Below are positions 29,034-36,762 of a stretch of DNA of 64,000 bases, in pieces. This DNA is from UBA2588 sp964343075. GTDB lineage: Bacteria > Chloroflexota > Dehalococcoidia > Lucifugimonadales > UBA3495. A program made the position numbers and the translations under genes. The number at the start of each line of letters is the position of its first letter. The stretch's first letter is position 1. The notes below the pieces were generated by a model. The model was not told where the DNA came from. It was given only the letters and a program-made list of their open reading frames with translations, and searched no databases. Location of the stretch: positions 49,021 through 113,020 of the forward strand of contig CAYFGT010000003.1 of assembly GCA_964343075.1 (NCBI GenBank), written 5' to 3'.

Positions 29034-29480
29034 TTGAACATAAGTGATTACATTTTAATATTGATTCAATGGACTCACCATCTCGGAGCAGTGTGTTGGG
29101 TAGGGGGATGCGTTTTTTACTACCTCGTGCTGAAACCTGTATATCAAGAAACACAGACTGTTTCCTTGGACAGGCAGCGAATTGCCTATCAATTTAGGTA
29201 TGTAGTTAAAGGGGCCATATGGGTATTAATTTCTACAGGAATTGTTCTAGGTATTTCTGAACTAGTAACTCAAAGTGTGAGTAACACTTACATAGTGGTA
29301 TTGGGAGTTAAAGTCGGTTTTGCCGCCTCTATGTTCTTATTGTATGTTTTTAATAAAGAATCTCAGGCAGCTGTTGTTAGGGTGCTTAACATTCCGGTTT
29401 ATCGGACAGACTTGATTCTGATATTAGGTATATTGGTGATTGGGCTTTCAGATATATTGAGCGCTCTGGGAGCTCTCTAA
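29034..29480 (+). CDS. CopD-like four-helix membrane protein
   Basis: A 148-residue membrane protein with four helices. The first has WTHHLGAVCWVGGCVFYYLVLKP, where paired histidines, WVGG and a conserved LKP loop match the CopD/YphA-type copper-resistance or DUF2269-like membrane domains (the motif is partly quoted). The histidines could bind copper or haem. It begins at TTG 29034 with no clear ribosome site, ten bases after a TATACT box. A Trm112-like gene follows 16 bases after its stop. Confidence 0.6.
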   Translation: MNISDYILILIQWTHHLGAVCWVGGCVFYYLVLKPVYQETQTVSLDRQRIAYQFRYVVKGAIWVLISTGIVLGISELVTQSVSNTYIVVLGVKVGFAASMFLLYVFNKESQAAVVRVLNIPVYRTDLILILGILVIGLSDILSALGAL

Positions 29481-29496
29481 AGAAAGGAGGGAATTA

Positions 29497-29676
29497 GTGA
29501 ATAAAGGAATAATGGACCTGCTTGCATGCCCTATTTGTAACGGGGCATTGGTGATAGAAGAGGAAGTTTTGGTTGACGATAAGGTAACGTCTGGGAGTCT
29601 TGTATGTATAGAGTGTAAAGAAAGGTATCCCATCGAAGACGGGATACCTAACCTTCTGCCTCCTAATTTGCGGTAG
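29497..29676 (+). CDS. Trm112-like small zinc protein
   Basis: A 59-residue protein read from GTG 29497, six bases after a perfect AAGGAGG (29484-29490). The sequence has the Trm112/UPF0434 layout: MDLLACPICNGAL, a hairpin, then LVCIECKERYPIEDGIPNLLP. The CPxC and CxxC pairs would hold one zinc. In eukaryotes and archaea Trm112 activates methyltransferases. The bacterial relatives have no firmly known partner. It converges on the selenoprotein gene, with the two stops one base apart. Confidence 0.85.
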   Translation: MNKGIMDLLACPICNGALVIEEEVLVDDKVTSGSLVCIECKERYPIEDGIPNLLPPNLR

Positions 29677-29677
29677 C

Positions 29678-30220
29678 CTATCCTACCGTTAACGTTCGGA
29701 TGATTATCGGTGCGAGTTCTTCAGCTCGCTCCCTTAGGGTAACACGGTCCAGATTACCTATGGGATGCTTAGTAAATATTGTTGGATAGTTTTCTGCTCC
29801 CCATAATTTGGCCATAGCCCCTGCAGTTTCAATAAATCTATCTGTGCAAATTGTAGCTGAGGGGATGCCTTGCTTCTCAGAATGTATTCCGTCGTGCACA
29901 CTGCACGCGCTGCATGAGCCTCAATCGCCGATGGCTATGATGATCGCGTCGGAATTATTTGCTAAGGATTCTAGCTCTTTTGGATCTGCTGGTTTTGAGG
30001 CGCTTGGTTTTTTGAGCCATGAAATACTCTTAACTTCATATTTTTCAGTTAGCACATTTGCAATTTCTTCTAGCAACACATCTGCATTGCGTTTACTATC
30101 GTCTATGAGTCCGATTGCTGCACCTGCTACAGTTTCTATTCTCGGAGCTCCTTGGAACTCAGGTACGATGGCCTCGGTGCTAGGATCTACTAAAGTGTAG
30201 GTTTGTTTAATGTTTACCAT
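29678..30220 (-). CDS. UGSC-family selenoprotein (in-frame UGA = Sec100)
   Basis: Two adjacent open frames on the minus strand are in the same register and separated by a single TGA (29923-29921). Reading the TGA as selenocysteine gives one 180-residue protein with the context AIGD-U-GSCSACSVHDG, the signature of UGSC (seleno)proteins, where relatives have Sec or Cys. Cys103 and Cys106 lie downstream. A six-base-pair hairpin with a GUG loop follows the UGA at SECIS-like distance. The N-terminal half is Rossmann-like (AAIGLIDDSKRNADVLLEEIANVL). It starts ten bases after the upstream gene, behind AGAGGAG. The reaction is not known; a redox role at the Sec is inference. Confidence 0.85.
29893..29907 (-). 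promoter_or_regulatory. Candidate bacterial SECIS hairpin
   Basis: On the mRNA strand CGUGCA-GUG-UGCACG folds into six perfect pairs with a three-base loop. The loop starts about 19 bases after the UGA, and a G is its first base. This agrees with the general rule for bacterial SECIS elements (a small stem-loop 16-37 bases downstream with a G among the first loop bases). It lies within coding sequence (SACSVHD), as these elements do. Confidence 0.7.
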
Positions 30221-30230
30221 AGTTCTCCTC

Positions 30231-31301
30231 TTAAATATTAAATGATTTGGTAGTGGACGTTGAAGATACCTTGGGTCCCCAGCTGGGGATAACTGACGAC
30301 ATGTCTGCCTCTTCTCCGCCAGCGAATACGACCATTATATCTTCAGGGTGTTCGATTAAATTTATATAATCTGTGTGATCTGGAGGATTTACTTCACCCG
30401 GGAGTACTAATGCCGTTTTAAGTTCTGCTCTAGACTTTTTGATATTTTGGTGTAAATAAGCTTGAATGTCTGCCTTTGTCCAATCTTTCCACAAGGAGCT
30501 ATGGCCAGCGATTGTGACCACGATTTCTCCTTGCCTGATGCCAGTTTCAGATTTCCCTACAGATCCTGAGGTAGACAAAGAAGTACCTAACGAAGACGCA
30601 ACATCCGCTATACAGTACAAGATCGCTTCTGGTTTGCCGACAGACCTAATTTGCCTTGGGGCTTCACCAGCAAAAGCGGTAACGGTATTGGAATCTGATG
30701 AGAACCCTTTTTGCACACTGAGAGGTTCCCAATGGGTTTCAGTTTGGGCTTCTGCTATACAATAAGAATATTTGCCAGGGTGGCCAATCACTGATCGATC
30801 GAATAGTCCAGGAATCGCAGCACAAGCGTTCATCAAGATTAGGCGTACACTTCTGCCTATAGTTGCATTAGCACGATTCCCCGGGCCGAAAAGATTATTC
30901 CTGGCGTTTATTCCTAATTGAGAAACGACAGGACCATTGAATATCAATAGAATACCTGCTCCTCCTAGGCTAGATGACGGTCCTATGAGGTTGAATTTAG
31001 GGTCCAATATCGCTTCGGTCGCAGCCAGAACGGCTGGGAAATATTCTGGTAGACATCCAGCCATAACAGCGTTCGATGCTACCTTATCTAGGGTGATAGA
31101 GCGCCGACGTTCCGGGATCTCTCCTACAATATGTGACGCAGGGAGATTAACTACTCGTAGAAACTCATCAACCCTTGCATCTGTTGGCGGGACGACGGGA
31201 AGCCCGTCCGTCCAGCCTAGCTCATAGATGCGCTCTATTGCACTCAGAGGGTCATCGAACTCCACTTGTACCGTCTTGGTTTCTGCTTGATTCGAATCCA
31301 T
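30231..31301 (-). CDS. Unknown conserved-looking protein beside the UGSC selenoprotein
   Basis: A 356-residue protein I cannot assign. It contains ordered, conserved-looking blocks: GWTDGLPVVPPTDARVDEFL, RRRSITLDKVASNAVMAGC, GPGNRANATIGRSVRLILMNACA and GKYSYCIAEAQTETHWEPL (each partly quoted for position). The C-terminal part (GEIVVTIAGHSS) resembles a flavodoxin-like or hydrolase sheet, but this is weak. Cys, Asn and Arg in the central block could be catalytic. There is no signal peptide. Its ATG overlaps the upstream stop (TAATG), and the selenoprotein follows 10 bases later, so the two very likely work together. Confidence 0.75.
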   Translation of the reverse strand: MDSNQAETKTVQVEFDDPLSAIERIYELGWTDGLPVVPPTDARVDEFLRVVNLPASHIVGEIPERRRSITLDKVASNAVMAGCLPEYFPAVLAATEAILDPKFNLIGPSSSLGGAGILLIFNGPVVSQLGINARNNLFGPGNRANATIGRSVRLILMNACAAIPGLFDRSVIGHPGKYSYCIAEAQTETHWEPLSVQKGFSSDSNTVTAFAGEAPRQIRSVGKPEAILYCIADVASSLGTSLSTSGSVGKSETGIRQGEIVVTIAGHSSLWKDWTKADIQAYLHQNIKKSRAELKTALVLPGEVNPPDHTDYINLIEHPEDIMVVFAGGEEADMSSVIPSWGPKVSSTSTTKSFNI

Positions 31302-32248
31302 TATTTGACCCTAGCGTATTTGGACAGGCTTCTCATTTCACGAGGTTCATCGAGGTGTGAGCCTCTTATAGTGTACGAGACTTCTGCAACATAGATCGCT
31401 CCAGTTGAATCTACGGCTATACCGTGAGGTGCAATGAATTGTCCAGGGCCTTCTCCTTCTTCTTTGTCACCAAATACACATACTCTATTCCCGTCTAGGT
31501 CATATATGGAAACACGGTGACCCAATCCTGGTGCGTCATCGACACCCCCCATTCCGTTTAGTTCACCTATATAAATATGGTCTCCCCATAACACCATACA
31601 GTCTGGTCTATGAATATTATTCCACATTGTTATGAAGTTGCCATCCACATCGAAAATTTGGATTCGGTGGCATTCTCTGTCTACTACATAGACACGTTCG
31701 TTGTCATCAATTGCAATGTTGTGAGGTCGGATGAATTGACCTGCGTCTATTCCGGGTTCTCCCCATGAAAATTTGTATTGTCCGTCAGCGGTGTATACAT
31801 GGATTCGGGAATTACCATAACCGTCCGATATGTAGATATCCCCGTTGCTTGGCCGTATCGCTGCAGATGTCGGCCGGTTAAATGGCTGACCACTCCAGCG
31901 AGGCGCTGGATGATTCCGTTCTCCTATTTCCATTAATTTTTCACCAGATGTGGAGAATTTTTGGATAGTATGGATCCCGTCGTCTGCTGCTAATAGAGAG
32001 TCGTCGTGGGCGATGTATAAACCGTGAGTCCTGTTTTCACTGAATTGGCCGTCCCCGATGGATCTTAGGTAATTCCCATCTTGGTCAAACACCATGATAG
32101 GCTCTGGGCCTCTGGTTAGCACAAAAACCTGATCGTTTGAATCGCAGACTACCCCAGGGCATTCCAATAATCTTTTGCCTTCTGGTAGTTTCACCCAGTC
32201 TTCAACGAATGTGTACTTAAAGTCTCCTTGTCCATATATTTCACTCAT
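31301..32248 (-). CDS. NHL-repeat beta-propeller protein
   Basis: A 315-residue protein built from five or six NHL-type blades, each ending like IQKFSTSGEKLMEIG, RIHVYTADGQYKFSWG or RIQIFDVDGNFITMW, with FxxPHGIAVD and FIRPHNIAIDD joins between them. The pattern matches 6-bladed propellers such as peptidyl-alpha-hydroxyglycine amidating lyase and virginiamycin lyase relatives. No secretion signal is seen. It sits between the GMC oxidoreductase (28-base gap) and the unknown 356-residue protein (one-base overlap) in the selenoprotein operon. A catalytic or sensing role cannot be separated. Confidence 0.8.
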   Translation of the reverse strand: MSEIYGQGDFKYTFVEDWVKLPEGKRLLECPGVVCDSNDQVFVLTRGPEPIMVFDQDGNYLRSIGDGQFSENRTHGLYIAHDDSLLAADDGIHTIQKFSTSGEKLMEIGERNHPAPRWSGQPFNRPTSAAIRPSNGDIYISDGYGNSRIHVYTADGQYKFSWGEPGIDAGQFIRPHNIAIDDNERVYVVDRECHRIQIFDVDGNFITMWNNIHRPDCMVLWGDHIYIGELNGMGGVDDAPGLGHRVSIYDLDGNRVCVFGDKEEGEGPGQFIAPHGIAVDSTGAIYVAEVSYTIRGSHLDEPREMRSLSKYARVK

Positions 32249-32276
32249 AATTCTCCTCCATTTTTGGTTTTTTGGG

Positions 32277-33875
32277 TTAATAGTTTAATAAAGAGCTTCC
32301 TTCTCCTTTAATGTACTCTGCAGTCCGTAAAGCGATTGCATGGATAGTAGGAGTTGGGTTTATACAAGCGCTTGTTGTAAAAACACTCCCATCGACGATG
32401 AATAAATTTGGTACGTCATGAGTCCTACACCATCTGTCGACTACTGAAGTATCAGGGTCATTGCCCATTTTAGCAGTTCCTAAGAGATGCCATCCAGTAT
32501 TTCTCCTTTGAGGTGAGGCCAAGATATCATGAGCACCTGCGGATTTCATTATGTCCTTTGCCCTGTCTACCCCGTGGGCTAACATGTTTTTTGTATTTTC
32601 ACTAATTGTGTAGTCTATTTTGGGGGCTGGAATTCCATCTGAGTCGGTTAATACAGGGTCTAATGTAACTTGATTGTGTTCCTCAGGTAGATCTTCTGTC
32701 ATGATCGTGATAGTAGCACTGTGTTGGAATCTCTCGGCAAATTGAGCGTGGTGTCGATGCCCCCATGCTACAGGCAATCCCACTAGGCCTCCTAGTGCTA
32801 CTCCTAATGGTGTCGTTGACTGGCTAGTAATTTGTAAATCATATCCCCTCACAAAGCCCCTAGAGATATCAGTTTCGTAGAACTCTTGACATAACATGGC
32901 ACTCCCTCTGGGGCCTACCGGATTACCGAAGTCTTCCTCAAAGATGCCAATAACTCCTCCACAAGGGTGATGCATCAGATTTTTCCCTACGAGACCAGTG
33001 GAATTTGCCAATCCTGTTGGGAATTTTCCACTTTTAGAATTCAAGAGGAGCCTTGCTGTGCCTACTCCGTTGCAAGCCATGATTACGATTTTGGCTGTGA
33101 TTTGTTGGAGGTCTCCTCTGCGGTTATAAAACAAAGCCCCAGTGGCTACTCCGTCTCTGTTTGTTAAAATCTCTCTAACACGGGCATTAGTTTTTAAGAT
33201 AGCACCTGCAGATATAGCCTTGGGCCAGTAAATTATATCGCTACTTGAAAAAGATCTTAGGAAGGCACCTCGATCTGGTTCTCTGCCGTCATAATAGACC
33301 GATGAGTTAGCGTTGTCGGAATGCCACCAGTGCCATCCAAGTTTATTGAGTCCTTTAGCTATAGCTTCCCCTGCTGGATTTATAGGTAAAGGAGGTGTCG
33401 GGCGAGAGAGCTTAGGAGGGTACGCAGGGTCTCCGTTTAACCCTGACACACCATGCATTTGATCGTTAATGTCATAGTAGGGCTCTATCTCTTGATAGCT
33501 GATTGGCCAATCTTCGGCTACCCCATCTACTGATTGGACACGGAAGTCTGACGGGTGGAACCTTGGTATATGCGATCCGTAATGAAGAGTACTTCCACCT
33601 ACACCGTTGTACATTAGAGGAGCAATAGGTGAGTTTTTATCATTGACTGGATAATCTTCAGGCAATTGACGAATATTCGGGTCTGGATGGAAAGCAGTTT
33701 GCCAATATATAGCTGATTCAGCGTCTGTAGACGGGAAGGCGTCAAAAGGAAGCCAGTCTCCTTGTTCGAGGCAAGTAACTTGGATTCCAGATTTTGCCAA
33801 AGACCACGTTACGGCAGCTCCAGAGGCTCCTCCACCGATCACTAATACTTCTGTGTCAAACTTCATATCAGGCAT
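32277..33875 (-). CDS. GMC-family FAD oxidoreductase
   Basis: A 532-residue flavoprotein. The FAD-binding turn is VIGGGASGAAVTW (residues 12-24), followed by GVGGSTLHYG with the family-typical glycine-rich contact, and a C-terminal catalytic region WHLLGTAKMG, then FIVDGSVFTTSACINPTPTIHA. This architecture oxidises alcohols or sugars (choline, gluconate, long-chain alcohol and similar dehydrogenases). The oxidised substrate is unknown. It lies 15 bases below the thiolase and starts either at ATG 33875 or at ATG 33866. Confidence 0.88.
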   Translation of the reverse strand: MPDMKFDTEVLVIGGGASGAAVTWSLAKSGIQVTCLEQGDWLPFDAFPSTDAESAIYWQTAFHPDPNIRQLPEDYPVNDKNSPIAPLMYNGVGGSTLHYGSHIPRFHPSDFRVQSVDGVAEDWPISYQEIEPYYDINDQMHGVSGLNGDPAYPPKLSRPTPPLPINPAGEAIAKGLNKLGWHWWHSDNANSSVYYDGREPDRGAFLRSFSSSDIIYWPKAISAGAILKTNARVREILTNRDGVATGALFYNRRGDLQQITAKIVIMACNGVGTARLLLNSKSGKFPTGLANSTGLVGKNLMHHPCGGVIGIFEEDFGNPVGPRGSAMLCQEFYETDISRGFVRGYDLQITSQSTTPLGVALGGLVGLPVAWGHRHHAQFAERFQHSATITIMTEDLPEEHNQVTLDPVLTDSDGIPAPKIDYTISENTKNMLAHGVDRAKDIMKSAGAHDILASPQRRNTGWHLLGTAKMGNDPDTSVVDRWCRTHDVPNLFIVDGSVFTTSACINPTPTIHAIALRTAEYIKGEGSSLLNY

Positions 33876-33890
33876 GGATGCATCTCCGCA

Positions 33891-35093
33891 CTACAAGTTT
33901 GCGTTCTCGAATACTGCTGATACTCCTTGTCCTCCGCCAACACACATGGTTTCTAATCCGTATCGGTGCCCTTCTCTTTTCATTTCATGGAGCAAGGTTG
34001 TTAAGATGCGGGCTCCTGTGGCCGCGATTGGATGTCCCAGAGAGATTCCTGATCCGTTCACGTTAAGGATGTCTTCAGTTGGTAATTTCCATTCCCTCAG
34101 TACGGCGAGAACCTGGGCTGCAAATGCTTCATTTAATTCGATAATATCCATATCTTTTAGTGTCAAACCTAATTTTGCCATTACTTTATTTGTTGCTGGC
34201 ACAGGGCCTATTCCCATAGTTGCTGGGTGGCACCCAGTTACTGCCCATCCTCTAAGGTAAGCCATGGGCTCAAGCCCTAGTTCTTCTAATTTATCCTCAG
34301 CTACCACGAGGCACATCGATGCAGCGTCGTTTTGGCTGCTCGCATTTCCTGCTGTTACTGTCCCGTCTTTGATGACAGGTCTTAATTTTCCGAGTACTTC
34401 CATGCTAGTTGATGATCTAGGACCTTCGTCTTTGTCAAAAATGATGGGGTCTCCTCTGCGTTGAGGAATTTCTACAGGAACAATTTCTTCTTGAAATTTT
34501 CCAGACTCTGATGCGTGAACTGCTCTCTGGTGGCTTCTCAGTGCGTATTCATCCTGTTCTTCCCTAGCGATTTCGTATTGTTCCGCTAAGTTTTCCGCAG
34601 TCCCCACCATTCCAGCTATGTACCCAAATCGTTCTTCTGGGGCTATAGTTACTCTTGCTCTTTCTAACCTGTCATGGAATTCCACTGTCCCGAAGCGCGC
34701 ACCCCATCTGGATTCGTTGGTGTAAAATTCAGCATTGCTCATGCTTTCTACCCCTCCAGCGACTACAACGTCCGCGTTTTCCGTTTGTATAAGCATCGAT
34801 GCATTCAGAATTGCTTGGAGTCCCGATGAACACCGTCTGTCTAATTGATAGCCAGGAACTTCTATAGGCAGATCTGCCTTGAGTCCGGTTAAACGGCCTA
34901 TAGCGGGATTTTCACCACTCGGGTAACCATGGCCAAGGATGACGTCATCTATTCTTTCTACATCCAGATTAGTATTTGAAATAATTTGTTTCAGCACTAT
35001 GGCGCCTAAGTCGGCAGCTGAAACTGGTTTTAACGTCCCTCCGAAGCCCCCTACAGCGGTTCTCAAAGGTGAAACTATTGCTACTCCTCGCAT
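33891..35093 (-). CDS. Thiolase (acetyl-CoA acyltransferase)
   Basis: A 400-residue thiolase with all active-site blocks: Cys88 in DRRCSSGLQAI, NEAFAAQVLAVL, the GSGISLGHPIAATGARI histidine, and Cys384 in CVGGGQGVSAVFE. It joins or splits 3-ketoacyl-CoA. As first gene of a minus-strand operon (thiolase, GMC oxidoreductase, propeller, unknown, selenoprotein) it suggests a degradative route that ends in an acyl-CoA (inference). A GAGGAG ribosome site precedes the ATG. Confidence 0.93.
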   Translation of the reverse strand: MRGVAIVSPLRTAVGGFGGTLKPVSAADLGAIVLKQIISNTNLDVERIDDVILGHGYPSGENPAIGRLTGLKADLPIEVPGYQLDRRCSSGLQAILNASMLIQTENADVVVAGGVESMSNAEFYTNESRWGARFGTVEFHDRLERARVTIAPEERFGYIAGMVGTAENLAEQYEIAREEQDEYALRSHQRAVHASESGKFQEEIVPVEIPQRRGDPIIFDKDEGPRSSTSMEVLGKLRPVIKDGTVTAGNASSQNDAASMCLVVAEDKLEELGLEPMAYLRGWAVTGCHPATMGIGPVPATNKVMAKLGLTLKDMDIIELNEAFAAQVLAVLREWKLPTEDILNVNGSGISLGHPIAATGARILTTLLHEMKREGHRYGLETMCVGGGQGVSAVFENANL

Positions 35094-35174
35094 TCTGAAC
35101 TCCTCATCAATTGAATATGAGCAATTTTACAAGTATTTTAAATGGTTGTCGAATACAAACATGCTTGCCGATGC

Positions 35175-35202
35175 TTTTAAAAAAATAAAAAAAATGTATA
35201 AT
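35175..35202 (+). promoter_or_regulatory. Promoter of the tRNA-Ala gene
   Basis: A perfect TATAAT at 35197-35202 lies 17 bases before the tRNA. A weak TTTTAA at 35175-35180 stands 16 bases upstream as the only -35 candidate. The stretch between is almost pure A and T. Confidence 0.5.
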
Positions 35203-35218
35203 AAATAACATCGGTTAA

Positions 35219-35291
35219 GGGGGTGTAGCTCAGCTGGGAGAGCGCCTGCTTTGCAAGCAGGAAGTCAGGGGTTCGAGTCCCCTCTCCTCCA
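35219..35291 (+). tRNA. tRNA-Ala, anticodon TGC
   Basis: A full cloverleaf can be drawn: acceptor GGGGGTG/CTCCTCC, D arm GCTC...GAGC, anticodon stem CCTGC/GCAGG with loop TTTGCAA (anticodon 35252-35254), and T arm AGGGG-TTCGAGT-CCCCT. The acceptor has the G3-U70 pair that identifies alanine tRNA. Position 6-67 is a T-T mismatch, an unusual but tolerable defect. CCA is not encoded; CCG follows the discriminator A. Confidence 0.95.
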
Positions 35292-35333
35292 CCGACTTTC
35301 TTCTTGATAAGTTTGAATAAGTCTGGCGGTGTC

Positions 35334-35927
35334 ATGCCCGATATAACGATTAGCGACAAAGTTCACACTAAACTGCAAGACATGGCTTTTTTGAAAGAAC
35401 TTACTGTAGACGAGGTTCTATCAGAAATATTAGGGCTATCAGCACTGTCTAGGTCTAGAATCAGTCCAAATATCATCGGACCTGCAGATTTGTATCAAAC
35501 CTTAGTTATGCTTATAGGAGTCGCTTACGGTTTAGGAAACGCGGAATTGAACGGGCTTACTAACGCGGATACTAAACAAATTACGATATCAAGAAGATTT
35601 ATTCAGGACCAAATGTTCGAAATACTTGGCTCGTCTTATTTTGTGCATCATAAGGATGAACTTCATAGTGTCTCGCAAGGGCAACCACGTTGGAAGAACA
35701 GGGTAGGAAATGCCTTAGCTATGCTTACAAAAAAAGGGTTTCTTGAGCATTCAAAAAGCGGAACAGGAAAGTTAATCCCTGGGAGTTTCGTAGTCACGAA
35801 AAAAGGATATGTCTATCTTATGACCAACCTGCTGGATAAAAGCCATGAATCCTACAGAGATATCAGTGTAAAATACCCACGGGTTTACAGTGGCATCATT
35901 TCATTGATCGATAAAGTTAGACCATAG
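35334..35927 (+). CDS. Putative DNA-binding protein (RHH-like and winged-helix-like)
   Basis: A 197-residue protein starting at ATG 35334; the frame extends to a TTG at 35304, which is less likely. Residues 4-35 (ITISDKVHTKLQDMAFLKE...VDEVLSEILG) resemble a ribbon-helix-helix strand and helices. Residues 119-160 (RWKNRVGNALAMLTKKGFLEH...FVVTKKG) resemble the winged helix at the N-terminus of Mrr-type proteins. No nuclease motif is seen. The function is unknown; a regulator is a fair guess. It begins 42 bases after the tRNA and converges on panB. Confidence 0.6.
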   Translation: MPDITISDKVHTKLQDMAFLKELTVDEVLSEILGLSALSRSRISPNIIGPADLYQTLVMLIGVAYGLGNAELNGLTNADTKQITISRRFIQDQMFEILGSSYFVHHKDELHSVSQGQPRWKNRVGNALAMLTKKGFLEHSKSGTGKLIPGSFVVTKKGYVYLMTNLLDKSHESYRDISVKYPRVYSGIISLIDKVRP

Positions 35928-35930
35928 GGG

Positions 35931-36761
35931 TTACTGAAGGTGCTTTAGCACAGTTGGGTCCAAATTGCGATAGTTGCTCGCTGCTGGGAACGTGCCTTGT
36001 TCCACTTCAGTCTTGTAGTCAGTAAAAGCTTTTAACTCTAAGGCACCACAATTTGTATATTTTTTTGCGTGCCTTGGGGTGTAGTCTACGGATAATCCCA
36101 GAATGTCATGAGAAACTTGAACTTGGCCGTCGCAATTTGGGCCTGCTCCAATTCCAATCGTGGGGATGGTTAGTAGGTCGGTGATTATTTGGGACAGTTG
36201 CGCAGGGACCAGTTCTAAAACCACTGCGAATGCTCCTGCTGCTTCGACTGCTTTGGCATCTTCTATTAGAACCTTGGCGCTTTTCTCGGTGTTACCTTGA
36301 AGTTTAAATCCTCCAAGTGCATGAACCGATTGGGGAGTTAATCCTATATGACTCATGACTGGTATGCCTGCATCTACCAGAGAAGTGATTGTGTTGCATA
36401 TTGCTCGACCGCCTTCTAGTTTCACGGCTCCGGCGCCTCCTTGCTGGATTAACAGTGCAGCATTTCGCATGGTGTTTTGGGGAGATTCATGATAGGACAT
36501 GAAAGGCATGTCTGATACGACCATGGCGGATGAACTGCCTCGCACAACCGGTTTAGTGTGATGAACCATATCTTGGATTGTGACTTCAACTGTGGATTCA
36601 TACCCTAATACAACCATGCCAAGGCTGTCACCCACTAGAAGAATTGGTATTTCTGCCTGATCGGCTAATTTGGCTGTGGGGTAGTCATAGGCCGTAACCA
36701 TGGAGAATGGTGTTGGTAAGGACTTGAAAGTCATCACGTCTGTTGTTGATATCCTGCTCAT
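35931..36761 (-). CDS. panB: 3-methyl-2-oxobutanoate hydroxymethyltransferase
   Basis: A 276-residue (beta/alpha)8 enzyme that makes ketopantoate from 2-oxoisovalerate and methylene-tetrahydrofolate, the first step of pantothenate synthesis. MVTAYDYPTAKLAD, LLVGDSLGMVVLGYEST (Mg-binding Asp), MPFMSY, VKLEGG, HIGLTPQ and IGIGAGPNCDGQVQV are all in the expected order. It is the second gene of a minus-strand set with a DUF2520 dehydrogenase and a P1 peptidase. The partner panC is 22 kb away at 58293. Confidence 0.95.
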   Translation of the reverse strand: MSRISTTDVMTFKSLPTPFSMVTAYDYPTAKLADQAEIPILLVGDSLGMVVLGYESTVEVTIQDMVHHTKPVVRGSSSAMVVSDMPFMSYHESPQNTMRNAALLIQQGGAGAVKLEGGRAICNTITSLVDAGIPVMSHIGLTPQSVHALGGFKLQGNTEKSAKVLIEDAKAVEAAGAFAVVLELVPAQLSQIITDLLTIPTIGIGAGPNCDGQVQVSHDILGLSVDYTPRHAKKYTNCGALELKAFTDYKTEVEQGTFPAASNYRNLDPTVLKHLQ

Positions 36762-36762
36762 A

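Noticed and set aside
29671..29688. CGGTAG...CTACCG hairpin between the Trm112-like and selenoprotein genes
   Set aside because: It is short and has no T run on either strand, so a terminator cannot be supported.
29921..29923. TGA as an ordinary nonsense mutation or frameshift in a pseudogene
   Set aside because: Both sides stay in the same frame without indels, the residues around it match the UGSC signature, and a well-placed hairpin follows.
29808..30200. Plus-strand ORF of 130 residues opposite the selenoprotein
   Set aside because: Antisense to a recognised family, with no ribosome site and a composition typical of a shadow frame.
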